A stretch of 50,373 nt of DNA from Solibacillus silvestris_B (GCF_051967575.1 NZ_JBQCJW010000025.1:1-50373), one strand, 5' to 3'. Shown: positions 23,025 through 32,588, counted from the first letter of the stretch. Translations and numbers: made by a program. Notes: generated from the letters alone by a model not told the origin.

Positions 23025-23454
23025 CTGATACCACCCTTTCTTTATTTAAATAATGATCAAGCGACCCCATGAGCACTTTCACTTCAACTTCTAACAGATC
23101 AAAGTCAAAACGCATAAAGTTGTGTGCAATGCCATCGACAACTTCGCTATTAGCTCCACGAGCAAGCATAGTAGCACCGTTTAAGAGCGTGACATTCTTT
23201 AATGCCTGTTGTACTTTCAAACTCATATTCGCGCTTTCTGATGCGCCATTGCTCGGGAAATACTGCACATTGAATAATGGTGTAACACGCCATCGGCCAC
23301 CTATTTTTCGAATATGCTCAAAGCTCAAAAACTGAATAAAAAAACAAGGCGTTTGAAAGCCTTGTGGTATTTCACCTGTATATTTTTTGTAGCTACTACC
23401 GAAAGCCTCCTGAAGCTCCCGGGATATAGCGATTGTAATATCCTCAATTTCCAT
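23008..23454 (-). CDS. Tail terminator-like protein (DUF6838 type)
   Basis: 148 residues, N-terminal helix EDITIAISRELQEAFGSSYK and a beta core (FFIQFLSFEHIRKIGGRWRV, LFNVQYFPSNG). Resembles YqbJ-type proteins that close the tail tube or join head and tail. Overlaps on both sides indicate one operon. Confidence 0.75.
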   Translation of the reverse strand: MEIEDITIAISRELQEAFGSSYKKYTGEIPQGFQTPCFFIQFLSFEHIRKIGGRWRVTPLFNVQYFPSNGASESANMSLKVQQALKNVTLLNGATMLARGANSEVVDGIAHNFMRFDFDLLEVEVKVLMGSLDHYLNKERVVSVGEND

Positions 23455-23905
23455 CGAAAGCCTCCTTTAGTAATCGCATGAGTTTTCGCTCTAAAATAGC
23501 CGGTGCGGCACGTTCGACCTCGTCAGCTGAAATAGTCATCATAAAGCGGCCGGGCACAAAACCTTTATGATCACGGGTACGTCTTCCGTACTCAACATAG
23601 GCCGCATATTCGACAGGGTTTATGACTTCCACCTCATACATATTTCCAACTTTACGAACATTGGATTTAATCGTCCAACCACGGCGTAACGTACCTCCCA
23701 CATAGCCTTTTACTGGCGTTTTCCATTTAGATGGGTCTGCAACAGGTGTGCGCTTAATCACTTTAGAGAGCATGCGCGCCGCCAACTCTTTTGCAGCGGC
23801 TTCGCAGAATTTTTCAAAGCCTGCGCGTTCCAGACGTTCCAATTTCTTTTGCATTTGTTTCAGCTGACGAATATCAATTCTTGCGCCTCTACCCATCATG
23901 CCCAC
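23444..23905 (-). CDS. HK97 gp10-like head-tail protein
   Basis: 153 residues: helical start (LKQMQKKLERLERAGFEKFC), then TPVADPSKWKTPVKGYVGGT and a strand with VEYAAYVEYGRRTRDHKGFV, the signature of the gp10/YqbI family, which stops or shapes the tail tube at the head. Overlaps neighbours by about 10 bp. Confidence 0.85.
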   Translation of the reverse strand: MGMMGRGARIDIRQLKQMQKKLERLERAGFEKFCEAAAKELAARMLSKVIKRTPVADPSKWKTPVKGYVGGTLRRGWTIKSNVRKVGNMYEVEVINPVEYAAYVEYGRRTRDHKGFVPGRFMMTISADEVERAAPAILERKLMRLLKEAFDGN

Positions 23906-24258
23906 CCCCGGAAGATTTCCAAAACGATTTCCTGATGGTCCATAAATACAGCAGGCTCTCCACTATGCTTGTATGCAGCAGTCTTGCCGTTTTGGGTAAC
24001 AATGACTTTGCTACCTGCAGGGATTTCATACTCATTCCCAAGCGACAACTTAATTTGCTGCACTAAAATAGCACCGGCACCCGTTTGAGATGTAGCGCTA
24101 ATATTTTTGTGGGAGAGCTTGCATTTTAAACCCTGATGTAAAATAAGTTCCCCTGGCTTACTAATATGAGTAACAGGATCTTCTACTTCACCCCAGCCAA
24201 TAACATCACACGACCCATTCCATAACGTTTCAAGCGCCTTCCTGCGAGCACTTACCAT
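23896..24258 (-). CDS. Head completion protein, XkdH/DUF3599 type
   Basis: 120 residues with RRKALETLWNGSCDVIGWGE and a C-terminal strand (GSKVIVTQNGKTAAYKHSGE, DHQEIVLEIF). This is the YqbH/XkdH pattern, a stopper at the head-tail connector. Overlaps the preceding gene by 7 bp. Confidence 0.82.
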   Translation of the reverse strand: MVSARRKALETLWNGSCDVIGWGEVEDPVTHISKPGELILHQGLKCKLSHKNISATSQTGAGAILVQQIKLSLGNEYEIPAGSKVIVTQNGKTAAYKHSGEPAVFMDHQEIVLEIFRGWA

Positions 24259-24662
24259 GTGAGCACCCGGTACTTAACAAAATCAGTTTCATTATGCTGC
24301 AGATAATTTAAAAAGGCGTTGAATTTAGCTTCGGGAGTAGTTTTGACATCCACAAGAAACTCAACATCGGTATCGCCGTCTTTAACACGCTTTGCAGCTG
24401 TGGAAAAATCTAACGAGCTCAAATCAAGCAAGCCCATCGATTTCTTCGCATACAAAAACTCACCCACTGCCATATCAATAGCAACAAGAGTGAGTCCTTC
24501 AGGTACAGCGCTTAAATTGGTTTGGTTCTTAATATGATCCACTGTCTTATTGATCGCAAAATTAAGCAGAAAGTTATCCGTAGACGTTGGTTCATTCGAT
24601 AAAACGATACCCAATGAAGCCAGCCGTTGTTTAACATCTTCCATTTCCAATTTGACTGACAT
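24252..24662 (-). CDS. Head-tail adaptor, YqbG/DUF3199 type
   Basis: 136 residues: MEDVKQRLASLGIVLSNEPT then helices INKTVDHIKNQTNLSAVPEG and DMAVGEFLYAKKSMG. The pattern is the all-helical adaptor family. The ATG at 24662 is preferred; a GTG at 24671 overlaps the upstream stop. Confidence 0.82.
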   Translation of the reverse strand: MSVKLEMEDVKQRLASLGIVLSNEPTSTDNFLLNFAINKTVDHIKNQTNLSAVPEGLTLVAIDMAVGEFLYAKKSMGLLDLSSLDFSTAAKRVKDGDTDVEFLVDVKTTPEAKFNAFLNYLQHNETDFVKYRVLTW

Positions 24663-24667
24663 AGCTA

Positions 24668-24859
24668 TCACTCACTTTCAGTCGTTTTTTTCGTACGTGC
24701 CGCAGGTTTCTTTGGTTCTTCGGTTACCGCCAAGCGTTCCATAATCACACCATTAAAATGCTTCTCGTCAATTGTTATTTCTTGTCCAGCCAAAAAGCGC
24801 TCTCCCTTATACCTCACCGGAAAAGCGCCACTTTTAACTTTTACTTTAATATTCGCCAC
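24668..24859 (-). CDS. YqbF-like small head protein, 63 aa
   Basis: A beta-rich domain (KVKSGAFPVRYKGERFLAGQ, ITIDEKHFNG) and a basic Ala/Lys/Thr tail. Resembles the YqbF N-terminal domain found downstream of capsid genes. Confidence 0.75.
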   Translation of the reverse strand: MANIKVKVKSGAFPVRYKGERFLAGQEITIDEKHFNGVIMERLAVTEEPKKPAARTKKTTESE

Positions 24860-24875
24860 TAAATCACCTGCCCAC

Positions 24876-25919
24876 TTAATTTACTTGTGCGATGAAGATA
24901 TTATCAATCGTTTCAAAGCTTGGCATTACAATTTCAGATACAATTGTTTCAACATTCACTGGATGAGGTTCTTTAACCGTGGTAACCGCCACTCCTGTAT
25001 TAACAATAGAAACTTCGGCATTCGATTGGCCAGTTAATAAATCGGATTCCTCCGGCGTTGTTCCGTAATACGTATTCCCAAGCGTACCGTCCGGAATAAG
25101 CGTAAAGAAATCATCTGGATAAAAGTTTTTAGAAGCACCGCTTTCATCTAAGTATTTCTTATTGTAAACAGCAATCGAAATTCCTAACTTATCTTGCAGG
25201 TACTGCTTTAATAAGGCATCCGTTAAAATAATGTTTTGTCCGCCCAACGGATTCATGTCTAATCGAATGCTTGGGTGTTTCAATAGATACCCGAAAGTTT
25301 TTCGAGTTAAAATCGCATTTGTAGGGCGCACACCCGTATTATCTTCCACGGTATCTTGCCAACGAATAATATCTTCAATCGGTGTAGCATCCGGATTGCT
25401 CCATGCCGCATTACCTGCCAACGCTTCTTTGTGATCGCTTTTCATTTTGTAGTCATAGTCGAAATCTTGGCGATTTGCCGTGATTTTAATTTTACCTGTG
25501 CTTAGTAATTGCATAATCATTCGCTCAGGTTGCACATTAGCTCCGTTCACCAAATTAGTGATGTCGTCATAAATATTAGCGATTAATGTCCGCGTCATAC
25601 TATCCAAGTTAGATGATAGCAAGCGATTTAATTCTTGACGATCTTTCTCACCCACTCGCATTGCCTCACGGAAGAACGGCATTTCCGTTTCGATTTTTTT
25701 GAAGCCGATGCGATCGCGTAAAGTAGCTTTAGCATCAAATTCAGATGGCATCAAAGCAACCGGCAATCCCTTCGACCCTTTAATCCAACTTAAATCTAAG
25801 CCAAGTTGTTTTTTAGGCGGGAACAGAGTTGCTCCTAAATACGGAATAGTATTAGATGGGTTGTTCTCGTAATACTCCGCAATATTTTTTGCATTTACTA
25901 AATCAAAAATTGTTGGCAT
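24876..25919 (-). CDS. Major capsid protein, family E
   Basis: 347 residues, beginning PTIFDLVNAKNIAEYYENNP and including PYLGATLFPPKKQLGLDLSW, RNGANVQPERM-like helix and the C-terminal FETIDNIFIAQVN. These features fit major capsid protein E (HK97 fold). Flanked by a decoration-like gene and the connector genes. Confidence 0.9.
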   Translation of the reverse strand: MPTIFDLVNAKNIAEYYENNPSNTIPYLGATLFPPKKQLGLDLSWIKGSKGLPVALMPSEFDAKATLRDRIGFKKIETEMPFFREAMRVGEKDRQELNRLLSSNLDSMTRTLIANIYDDITNLVNGANVQPERMIMQLLSTGKIKITANRQDFDYDYKMKSDHKEALAGNAAWSNPDATPIEDIIRWQDTVEDNTGVRPTNAILTRKTFGYLLKHPSIRLDMNPLGGQNIILTDALLKQYLQDKLGISIAVYNKKYLDESGASKNFYPDDFFTLIPDGTLGNTYYGTTPEESDLLTGQSNAEVSIVNTGVAVTTVKEPHPVNVETIVSEIVMPSFETIDNIFIAQVN

Positions 25920-25935
25920 TAACTTTCATCCTCTC

Positions 25936-26295
25936 TTATTTCAAAAATGTAATTTGTTTAAGTGCTGCAGCTGCTTCTGTCGATGGTGCTTCGGGTAGCT
26001 TATCTAATGCTAAGAAGCCATGAATAAGAGCTGCGCCTGAAGCTGGCCCATAAGTTACATCGGTGTCGTTAAACAGTACACCTTCTGCATTCTCGTCATT
26101 TGATTTGACAGCTAATTTTGTATCATCGGTAAGGAAACCACCACCGAGAATTGTACCCGCTGGAACAATCTTTTTTCCTTCCGCATTCGCCGTTACCCCC
26201 GCATCATCAACCGTAATTGCAAGGTTCACGTAGTGATCTGGAAACTTTAAAATTTCTTTTTTATTTGTATAAGTTGTTTCTACAAATTTACTCAT
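25936..26295 (-). CDS. Capsid decoration/stabilising protein
   Basis: 119 residues, beta-rich: NLAITVDDAGVTANAEGKKI, VPAGTILGGGFLTDDTKLAV, GVLFNDTDVTYGPASGAALI. Proteins of this pattern between scaffold and capsid genes act as head decoration (gpD-like) proteins. Assigned by pattern and position. Confidence 0.72.
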   Translation of the reverse strand: MSKFVETTYTNKKEILKFPDHYVNLAITVDDAGVTANAEGKKIVPAGTILGGGFLTDDTKLAVKSNDENAEGVLFNDTDVTYGPASGAALIHGFLALDKLPEAPSTEAAAALKQITFLK

Positions 26296-26310
26296 TAAAA
26301 TCCATCCCCT

Positions 26311-26919
26311 TTATTTAAAATAACTGTCGCGAGCTGTATCTAATTGCTCCGTTCCTTTTGAACGTTCTTCGGCAATTTGTTTACCGAAACTTACTTCTCC
26401 GCTACCAGCACTTTCTTTTTCACCACCAGCCGGACTCCATCCTTTAAATTCCGTTTTCTTTTCTGTTTTTTCAGGCACAAATAAAAAGGACTTTGATTCT
26501 TGCAACGATTTCAGTTGCTCATCAAGCCCCTTTGTTACATTACCTTTATCGTCTAGTTCCACTGTTGCCTTATCCAACAATCCAGCCACTAGATCGACGT
26601 CATGTACTTTGCCTGCCAGTGACAATTTTAATGCTGCAGACATACGCTCATCTTTCAATTGCTGCTCATACTGTTCTTTTGCTTGCTTTTGCGACTCCTG
26701 CAACTTTGTGATTTCCGCCTGCAATTCCTCATTACCTTTCGCTTTGCCCTGAAGTTCTTTCAATTGCGTTTCATGCGTTTTCACTTGATCTTCAAGTGAT
26801 TTCTTGGCATTGTTCACCTCGTCAAAGCGCTCTTTCGGGATCATCGCTCCGTATTTATTAACAAGAGCGTCAGCTTGTTCCTCACTAAAGCCCATTGCGA
26901 TCAAATCTTCTTTCTTCAT
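26311..26919 (-). CDS. Capsid scaffold protein
   Basis: 202 residues, nearly all coiled coil (KSLEDQVKTHETQLKELQGK and QKQAKEQYEQQLKDERMSAA) with a disordered GGEKESAGSG stretch and a short C-terminal helix. This is the GP20-like scaffold pattern; it is used in head assembly and removed. RBS AGGAGGATGGG. Confidence 0.87.
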   Translation of the reverse strand: MKKEDLIAMGFSEEQADALVNKYGAMIPKERFDEVNNAKKSLEDQVKTHETQLKELQGKAKGNEELQAEITKLQESQKQAKEQYEQQLKDERMSAALKLSLAGKVHDVDLVAGLLDKATVELDDKGNVTKGLDEQLKSLQESKSFLFVPEKTEKKTEFKGWSPAGGEKESAGSGEVSFGKQIAEERSKGTEQLDTARDSYFK

Positions 26920-27025
26920 TATCCCATCCTCCTAATTCGTGTTTTACGAGTAACGACTCGATAGGTTTAAACACTTTCAGTTTAACGTCATAAAGCGCTA
27001 AAAAGACGAGAAGTAGGTCCATCAT
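26885..27025 (-). CDS. Small hypothetical protein, 46 aa
   Basis: Starts MMDLLLVFLALYDVKLKVFK after AAAGGGAAAG and overlaps the scaffold start by 35 bp. One short hydrophobic stretch, then a charged tail. Could be real, or a translational feeder for the scaffold. Confidence 0.4.
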   Translation of the reverse strand: MMDLLLVFLALYDVKLKVFKPIESLLVKHELGGWDNEERRFDRNGL

Positions 27026-27103
27026 ATCTTTCCCTTTATAAATAGGCGTTCGTATGGCAAAAATAAAAAGCCATCCCATAAGTTGAAATGACTTCTAAAT
27101 AAT

Positions 27104-27280
27104 TTATTCTGTTACAAGTTGTGCGTAAACTAATTTTGAAATTGGTACAATTAACAGATCTTCGCCTTGTTCATTGCTAAAGGTAATCAGACCGTTTGTA
27201 TCATGTATTCTTGATACATTTTCAACATCAAGGTATTGCATTCCTCCATCACCATAGCTTAATACCACTTCGTAATTCAC
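27104..27280 (-). CDS. Small hypothetical protein, 58 aa
   Basis: GTG start at 27280, eight bases after GGAGGTG. Product NYEVVLSYGDGGMQYLDVEN, then ITFSNEQGEDLLIVPISKLV is a small beta protein. Too short for the six-frame list but has a perfect ribosome site and fills the gap between MuF and scaffold genes. Confidence 0.7.
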   Translation of the reverse strand: MNYEVVLSYGDGGMQYLDVENVSRIHDTNGLITFSNEQGEDLLIVPISKLVYAQLVTE

Positions 27281-27313
27281 ATTATCACCTCCAGTAACAA
27301 TATGGTACCATAT

Positions 27314-28357
27314 TTAGGAAACAAACCTCTCTTCCCACTCCGGATATTTTATATTGCTAGAAATGTAATATACCTCACCCTCCTTACCACGGGCAGCACG
27401 TTGCGAAAAATCAAATTCATCATCAAAATATGGAGCTGTGGTCGTGCGACAATGAGGATGAAACGGATTGGCTGTTACACCAGGCTCAAAGTCAGCAAGC
27501 TTAAATACCTTCCCATCCATTGACTGGCAAATATCGCTTGTTTTGCTATCCAGTGTAGCAATGATTTCATACTGCTCCACATCCAGCTCCTTAAATGCAT
27601 CCTTTTGCGCCGATGCACTAAAAAAAGCCGATTCGGTCATAACCAAACGGCGTACTTGATTTCTGGTTGCTGAAGAACCCAACTTTTTATGAATGGTGGA
27701 AACAATTTTTTCAGGACCAATTCCACGGGCAACCGATTGCGTGAGCTCCGTATGCAGCGTATCGATCAGCATGCCCCTGTCACGCCATATTTTGGCGCTA
27801 AAGGTCATGCCGTCAGCTGTCCATGGTTTGCTAATTACTTTAGTTAACAATCGCTCGTCTAATGCCTGGAGAGTAATACCAACTTCAAAAGCCCTCTGTA
27901 TCTCAAATGCCGTATGATAATACTGCGACTGGTAGCTCTCTTTGATAAACTGCTCAAAGCCTTTAATTTGCCCGTCATAGAGTTTTTCTGCGTGTTGCTG
28001 TATTTGTATGCGCAAACTCTCCAAGCGCGAAATATGGACACGTGACGATGCATTCTCGAGCTGTTTCATCCACTGCTGATTCATTGCGTTCTTTTTGCCA
28101 TATTCAATATATTCATCGACCGTCCATTGAAACTCTTTTAATTCATCGGACTTTAAAAGCCGCTTTGCTTCATCTAACGAAATCTCATTGTTAGCAGCAA
28201 ACCGGTTGTACCATTTCAATATGTCTTTTTCGAGTTCGTTCATGGCCTTGATGTAAGCTTTTTCAAGATCGGCGTAATAAAAGAGCGAGCGATTGTGCTG
28301 GGCATCTTCCAATAACTCAAAACGCTTCTGCCAATAACTACGGGGTTTCTTTGCCAT
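27314..28357 (-). CDS. Minor head protein, MuF / SPP1 gp7-like
   Basis: 347 residues. The N-terminal half is helical; the C-terminal domain has the MuF signature MTESAFFSASAQKDAFKELD, EIIATLDSKTSDICQSMDGK and NPFHPHCRTTTAPYF. It binds the portal and takes part in DNA entry. No C-terminal toxin extension is present. Confidence 0.92.
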   Translation of the reverse strand: MAKKPRSYWQKRFELLEDAQHNRSLFYYADLEKAYIKAMNELEKDILKWYNRFAANNEISLDEAKRLLKSDELKEFQWTVDEYIEYGKKNAMNQQWMKQLENASSRVHISRLESLRIQIQQHAEKLYDGQIKGFEQFIKESYQSQYYHTAFEIQRAFEVGITLQALDERLLTKVISKPWTADGMTFSAKIWRDRGMLIDTLHTELTQSVARGIGPEKIVSTIHKKLGSSATRNQVRRLVMTESAFFSASAQKDAFKELDVEQYEIIATLDSKTSDICQSMDGKVFKLADFEPGVTANPFHPHCRTTTAPYFDDEFDFSQRAARGKEGEVYYISSNIKYPEWEERFVS

Positions 28358-28367
28358 TTAATCACCC

Positions 28368-28493
28368 TCAATCATTCAATTCAGGCTCAATTCGCTCGAC
28401 AATTTCACAAAGTCTGCTGCAATATTCATTAGGATTTTCAGCATCAGATTCACTGGACGAATATTCTTCGCTACAATATTTACATTGATTCAT
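28368..28493 (-). CDS. Small zinc-ribbon-like protein, 41 aa
   Basis: MNQCKYCSEEYSSSESDAEN then EYCSRLCEIVERIEPELND. Two CxxC-type pairs (C4, C7, C25, C29) suggest a zinc knuckle. The ATG lies within the last codons of the portal gene after AGGTAGGTG. Not in the six-frame list because of its size. Confidence 0.65.
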   Translation of the reverse strand: MNQCKYCSEEYSSSESDAENPNEYCSRLCEIVERIEPELND

Positions 28494-29982
28494 CGCGATC
28501 ACCTACCTGCTTCTGCTCAAATGTAGCACCGTAATTATCATACATATCCATCTGCTGTTGCTGTTCTTCTTCAAGTCGCTTTAATTCAAGCTGCACATCT
28601 TTTACATATGGATGTTGAGCTAGACGACTTTGTAATGGCATGTAAGACGACTTCTCCAATACTTCAACAACTTCTTTTTCGTTGATTAAAATATCTCGGT
28701 TGAAGATAATATCCACTTTTTCTCCTTCAAAATCACCTTGACCGGTATTGGCTAAATGCTGATTAACGAACCATAACAATTCCTCAAAAGATGCCTGAAA
28801 CTCGGTTTCAATGCCGTTCGCATCAAGTTCGATATCACTGTACATGGACTGGATATTCATTTGATTTGGATTATTACTCATACGCTCGTCTTTTGCATCA
28901 TAGCCGCGACCGTTCTCAATCAATGCTTTTTTAAACAGTGCTAGAATGGCTTTGTAGTTGTCAGCATTTACTGTAACCGTTAGCGTTTCAATGCCACCCT
29001 TTGAACCATCAGCAGAACGTACTTTAACGGCACCATATTGAGAAAGGTTACGTCTGAACTCGCCAAGGTCCTGCCCATCATAGTTATGCACCACCAAAAT
29101 CGTATTGCGCGCATCTTCCTGCATATTGTTCTCGAAATCTGAAAGCATGATGTTAATGCCATCCTGCAACGATTTAACACGTTTTATCAATGGAATCTCT
29201 TTGCTGTTGAATTTAAAAGGGACCAACGGTACACGCTGCCAATTTACCTGAAGCTTATCTTCGCCATCGTAAACGGTGATGTATGCTCTGGATTCGTTCA
29301 TAACCTCCGGAACCAAACGGCCATTAAACCACTCGTAATATTCTACGCCACTGACACTGTAAACTTCGACCTTTTCAATTACCACCTCTTTATCACCCTC
29401 ATAAGCGACAGTCGAATAGAAGCGAATAGCAAAATCTACTTGAGTCCGCTCTGAATCCTTCCAAAAAGGAATAATTTCATGAGGCTCAAAGCGTTTAATT
29501 ACGAAATTACCCCAATCATCATAATGCGGAAACAGCCAGCCGATGCCCTTATTTAACGCATCTTGCCCTACCTGCTTCAATGTACGATGAAAACGACGAT
29601 TAAAAATGGATTCAAGTGCTTTTAAATACTGCTGATTTTCGGATTCCAATGTAATGGGTTTCCCCAGTTGGTAGTTCACCTTTTGATCCACAATCTTTGC
29701 GTATTGGTTGTCAAGAATTTTATTATTGGGAAGATTCCTATTGATTTCTAAACGTCCACCTTTACCAATGACCTTTCGCTCACGCTTTAGAATGTCTTGC
29801 TCGCCTTCGTAATAAAGCTCACCTGTTAACATCCACTGACGCTTTTCGGATGCTTTAAATTTATTGATTTCATTTTCAAGCAACTTGATATTACTGATAA
29901 TTTTTTTTGCTCCTGAAGCGATACGCTCATTTAATATTTCCGTATCAGTAATGGCCCCTTGATAGGGGAATAAGTTTGTCAT
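28480..29982 (-). CDS. Portal protein, SPP1 gp6-like
   Basis: 500 residues: DNQYAKIVDQKVNYQLGKPI, the VPLVPFKFNSKEIPLIKRVK stretch and the DGINIMLSDFENNMQEDARN helix are typical of SPP1-type portals. The C-terminal tail is acidic and glutamine-rich. It forms the dodecameric DNA entry vertex. Confidence 0.93.
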   Translation of the reverse strand: MTNLFPYQGAITDTEILNERIASGAKKIISNIKLLENEINKFKASEKRQWMLTGELYYEGEQDILKRERKVIGKGGRLEINRNLPNNKILDNQYAKIVDQKVNYQLGKPITLESENQQYLKALESIFNRRFHRTLKQVGQDALNKGIGWLFPHYDDWGNFVIKRFEPHEIIPFWKDSERTQVDFAIRFYSTVAYEGDKEVVIEKVEVYSVSGVEYYEWFNGRLVPEVMNESRAYITVYDGEDKLQVNWQRVPLVPFKFNSKEIPLIKRVKSLQDGINIMLSDFENNMQEDARNTILVVHNYDGQDLGEFRRNLSQYGAVKVRSADGSKGGIETLTVTVNADNYKAILALFKKALIENGRGYDAKDERMSNNPNQMNIQSMYSDIELDANGIETEFQASFEELLWFVNQHLANTGQGDFEGEKVDIIFNRDILINEKEVVEVLEKSSYMPLQSRLAQHPYVKDVQLELKRLEEEQQQQMDMYDNYGATFEQKQVGDRDESM

Positions 29983-29995
29983 TTACATCACCTCT

Positions 29996-31261
29996 CTAAT
30001 TAAAACTGTAAGTAGACTGGCGCATATCGCCTTCAAAGGCATAGCGAGTAGCATCAATTGTATGATTATCTTTATCCTCCAAGCGTGGAATCGGATTGCC
30101 GTCTTTATCAGTCTGATAATCAATATTTTCAAATTCCTTTGCAATGTTTGGTGTACGTAATGGATCAATATAAATAGCATCTAAGTCATCCAGCCATTCC
30201 TCACCATATTCAACGCTATCCGGCCCTTTCTTAACGCCATATATCCTCGGCACTCCTAATTCATCTCGTAATTCCGCAATGGATTTCGGCTCCGCAGAAT
30301 CTGCTGCTATACGATCCGCTTGATAACCTTTATCTTTTAATCGTTGAGCAAGCTTGCGATTACTGATTTTCACACCATATATTTCATCAATGGCGTATAT
30401 AGCGTTTTTCTTTTTGTCATAGTGCCATCGGACAAATGCTAACGGATCCGTAGCATAACCGAAATCGACTGCATTTCGAATGTTATCGAATGAAGCAACC
30501 ATTTCGTCGGTAATGCTACCTTTCTCTATTTGTAAGTTATCGAAAGGTACGACACCTGAGCCAATTGCTTCTCCGAGGTATTCCCAGCGATAGCGCATTT
30601 CGTTACGTTCTTTAGCTGCTTCTGCTTCATCGATAAATTGCTTAGAAATGAAGGGATTATCCAGATAAGTAGAATGATGAACAAATGTATTTTCAGGCTG
30701 AAACGAGCTCTCGTATTTCTTATTCACCCATGATTGCTTTCGTTTTGGTGGATTGTATGAATAAAAAAACTTATAAAAAAGACCATTCTCCAGTTCGCCA
30801 CGTAATAGCGAGTTGGTAATGGTCGTAATTTCATCTTCACTTTTAAATTCAGCCATTTCTTCTACCCAAGCAAAAGCAAATGGGAAATTTGCACTTTTTA
30901 ATGATTTAATACGTGACGGATCCTGCGCACCTCTGAAAATCATATAGTTACCCCGTGGCATGTAGGTTACTCGCATCGGCGATTTATTGATTTTGAACAA
31001 GTGAGACACACCCTGCTCGTGGATTGCCCATTTTATCTGCTCGAATATAGATGTTTCAATCGTGTTATCGACTTTACGAATACCGACTGCATTTACTGGG
31101 TAGCGCATTAGTAACTGCACAAAAACATGGGCAATGTCCGATGATTTACCCGAACCACGCCCGCCTTTGCAAACTACGTGAAGAATATCTTTAGCTAGTG
31201 CTGCATTCCATAATGGATGAAAAGCTTTTGGTATGAGTTCTGATAACTTTTTAACTGCCAT
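29996..31261 (-). CDS. terL: Terminase large subunit, PBSX/SPP1 type
   Basis: 421 residues. Walker A CKGGRGSGKSS at about residue 31, Walker B FAFAWVEEMAEF, coupling motif YSYNPPKRK, and nuclease residues in NAVDFGYATDP and DNHTIDATRYAFEG. It packages DNA by headful or site cutting. The ATG at 31261 overlaps the small-subunit stop by 11 bp. Confidence 0.94.
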   Translation of the reverse strand: MAVKKLSELIPKAFHPLWNAALAKDILHVVCKGGRGSGKSSDIAHVFVQLLMRYPVNAVGIRKVDNTIETSIFEQIKWAIHEQGVSHLFKINKSPMRVTYMPRGNYMIFRGAQDPSRIKSLKSANFPFAFAWVEEMAEFKSEDEITTITNSLLRGELENGLFYKFFYSYNPPKRKQSWVNKKYESSFQPENTFVHHSTYLDNPFISKQFIDEAEAAKERNEMRYRWEYLGEAIGSGVVPFDNLQIEKGSITDEMVASFDNIRNAVDFGYATDPLAFVRWHYDKKKNAIYAIDEIYGVKISNRKLAQRLKDKGYQADRIAADSAEPKSIAELRDELGVPRIYGVKKGPDSVEYGEEWLDDLDAIYIDPLRTPNIAKEFENIDYQTDKDGNPIPRLEDKDNHTIDATRYAFEGDMRQSTYSFN

Positions 31262-31709
31262 TATTATCACCGCTTATATCGTCAACGAATATTGGTGTAA
31301 CAGTAGCGTTAATTTCTTGCTTATCAGTAAATAGAGCGTATCGTTTTCCGATTAATTCGGCTGCACGAATACGTTCGGCTGTCGTAGGAGGCATATACTC
31401 CTCAATTACTTGTGCACCTTCTCCGATACCACGCAGAACCGCTGATCTAGCCTCTCCACGTAATACAGCAGTTAATAATTCCATTACTTCTTCTTGATCC
31501 GCAATACGTTGAGATTGGATTTCCTTCATGCGATTTTCTATATAAGCAGAAACATTAGTATTTTTTAGTAATTTGTCTGTATTCTGCGCTGCGTACTTTT
31601 GGCTATATCCAGCCTTTATTGCAGCTTCTGTCGCATTTCCCAATTCGATGTAGTAATCAGCAAACGCTTGTTGCTTCAATGTTAATTTCTTCTCAATCAA
31701 TGGCATCAC
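31251..31709 (-). CDS. terS: Terminase small subunit
   Basis: About 150 residues: LTLKQQAFADYYIELGNATE, AAIKAGYSQKYAAQNTDKLL is the terminase small-subunit HTH signature. The start is uncertain: GTG 31709, ATG 31706 or TTG 31700, the last being best spaced from GAGGTG. It recognises the packaging site. Confidence 0.92.
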   Translation of the reverse strand: MMPLIEKKLTLKQQAFADYYIELGNATEAAIKAGYSQKYAAQNTDKLLKNTNVSAYIENRMKEIQSQRIADQEEVMELLTAVLRGEARSAVLRGIGEGAQVIEEYMPPTTAERIRAAELIGKRYALFTDKQEINATVTPIFVDDISGDNNGS

Positions 31710-31733
31710 CTCATTATGCTAGTTGCTTTGTGA

Positions 31734-31765
31734 AATAAAAAAAGACGCGACAATTCGTCACATCT
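31734..31765 (-). terminator. Terminator upstream of the terminase genes
   Basis: AGACGCGAC (31743-31751) pairs with GTCACATCT (31757-31765), two G-U pairs, followed by TTTTTTTATTT on the minus strand. The stop codon of gene 31758-32348 lies in its stem. It separates that gene from terS. Confidence 0.75.
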
Positions 31766-32348
31766 TCACTCTAAAACTTTCCGCAAGATCCTCATATTCT
31801 TTTTCATATGCTTGTAATATTAAGCTAGATTTATTATAGATTTCTTCCATCTTTTTTTCAAAAGTATCAACTTCATTCCTATTAACATAGACTGTATAAT
31901 CCGTTAACAACGTATAGTACTTCATAGTCATTTTATACATTTCAGGACTGATATCTAATGATATTTCTGTAGCCAACTCTTCTGTATCGTCATAAAATTT
32001 CATTATAGCATCTCTAGTTTCATTTAAACTTTTTTCTTTTGTTAAGTTCGATAAAAAGTATCCGAAACTGAGGTATTTATTTAGTTTCCAACATTTTTTT
32101 ATTTCATCAGGCAACTTTACGTATCTATCTTTCGCTATTTGATGTTCTATATTATATCCAACACCTCGCCAAGTTAAATAACCACCTATTACCGCACCGA
32201 TGAAACCCATAAACCCAGCAAGCAACGTGGCACTACCTTTGTAAAAATAATGTATAGTGCCAGTCAAAGTTACTAACGTTATTGTAAAAATAGCGAACAG
32301 CAAAGCATTTAATATTAAATCAAGTTGTTTATCTTCTTTTTCTTTCAA
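31758..32348 (-). CDS. Two-transmembrane-helix protein, 196 aa
   Basis: Short charged N terminus, two membrane helices (about 9-31 LILNALLFAIFTITLVTLTG and 39-57 ATLLAGFMGFIGAVIGGYLT), then a 130-residue cytoplasmic helical domain. Resembles phage and host membrane proteins of unknown role; superinfection exclusion is possible but unproven. A single gene with its own terminator just before terS, so a moron by layout. Confidence 0.75.
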   Translation of the reverse strand: MKEKEDKQLDLILNALLFAIFTITLVTLTGTIHYFYKGSATLLAGFMGFIGAVIGGYLTWRGVGYNIEHQIAKDRYVKLPDEIKKCWKLNKYLSFGYFLSNLTKEKSLNETRDAIMKFYDDTEELATEISLDISPEMYKMTMKYYTLLTDYTVYVNRNEVDTFEKKMEEIYNKSSLILQAYEKEYEDLAESFRVKM

Positions 32349-32435
32349 AATATCACCTCGCTACTATGATAGCCCCTTTGATGACTTATATCTTTAATAA
32401 TATTTTGCTCTCAATAGCACGCACTACTCAAAGCC

Positions 32436-32588
32436 CTAATCCATCATAGGTTTAATTTCCCCACCACAAGGACAAACACGATGATACACCTTCTTAACAT
32501 TCAAATGCCCGTTCCGTGTCCGTCCAGTGGCCTGCTCCTTTAACTGAGCCGGTCTATCACACTTCTCACATTTCAAAGTCGTCAACAT
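32436..32588 (-). CDS. Zinc-ribbon protein, 50 aa
   Basis: MLTTLKCEKCDRPAQLKEQA and HRVCPCGGEIKPMMD: two CxxC/CxC pairs forming a zinc ribbon. The ATG at 32588 follows AAAGGGGTG; an in-frame extension to 32639 lacks a site. Common near terminase genes in phages. Confidence 0.75.
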   Translation of the reverse strand: MLTTLKCEKCDRPAQLKEQATGRTRNGHLNVKKVYHRVCPCGGEIKPMMD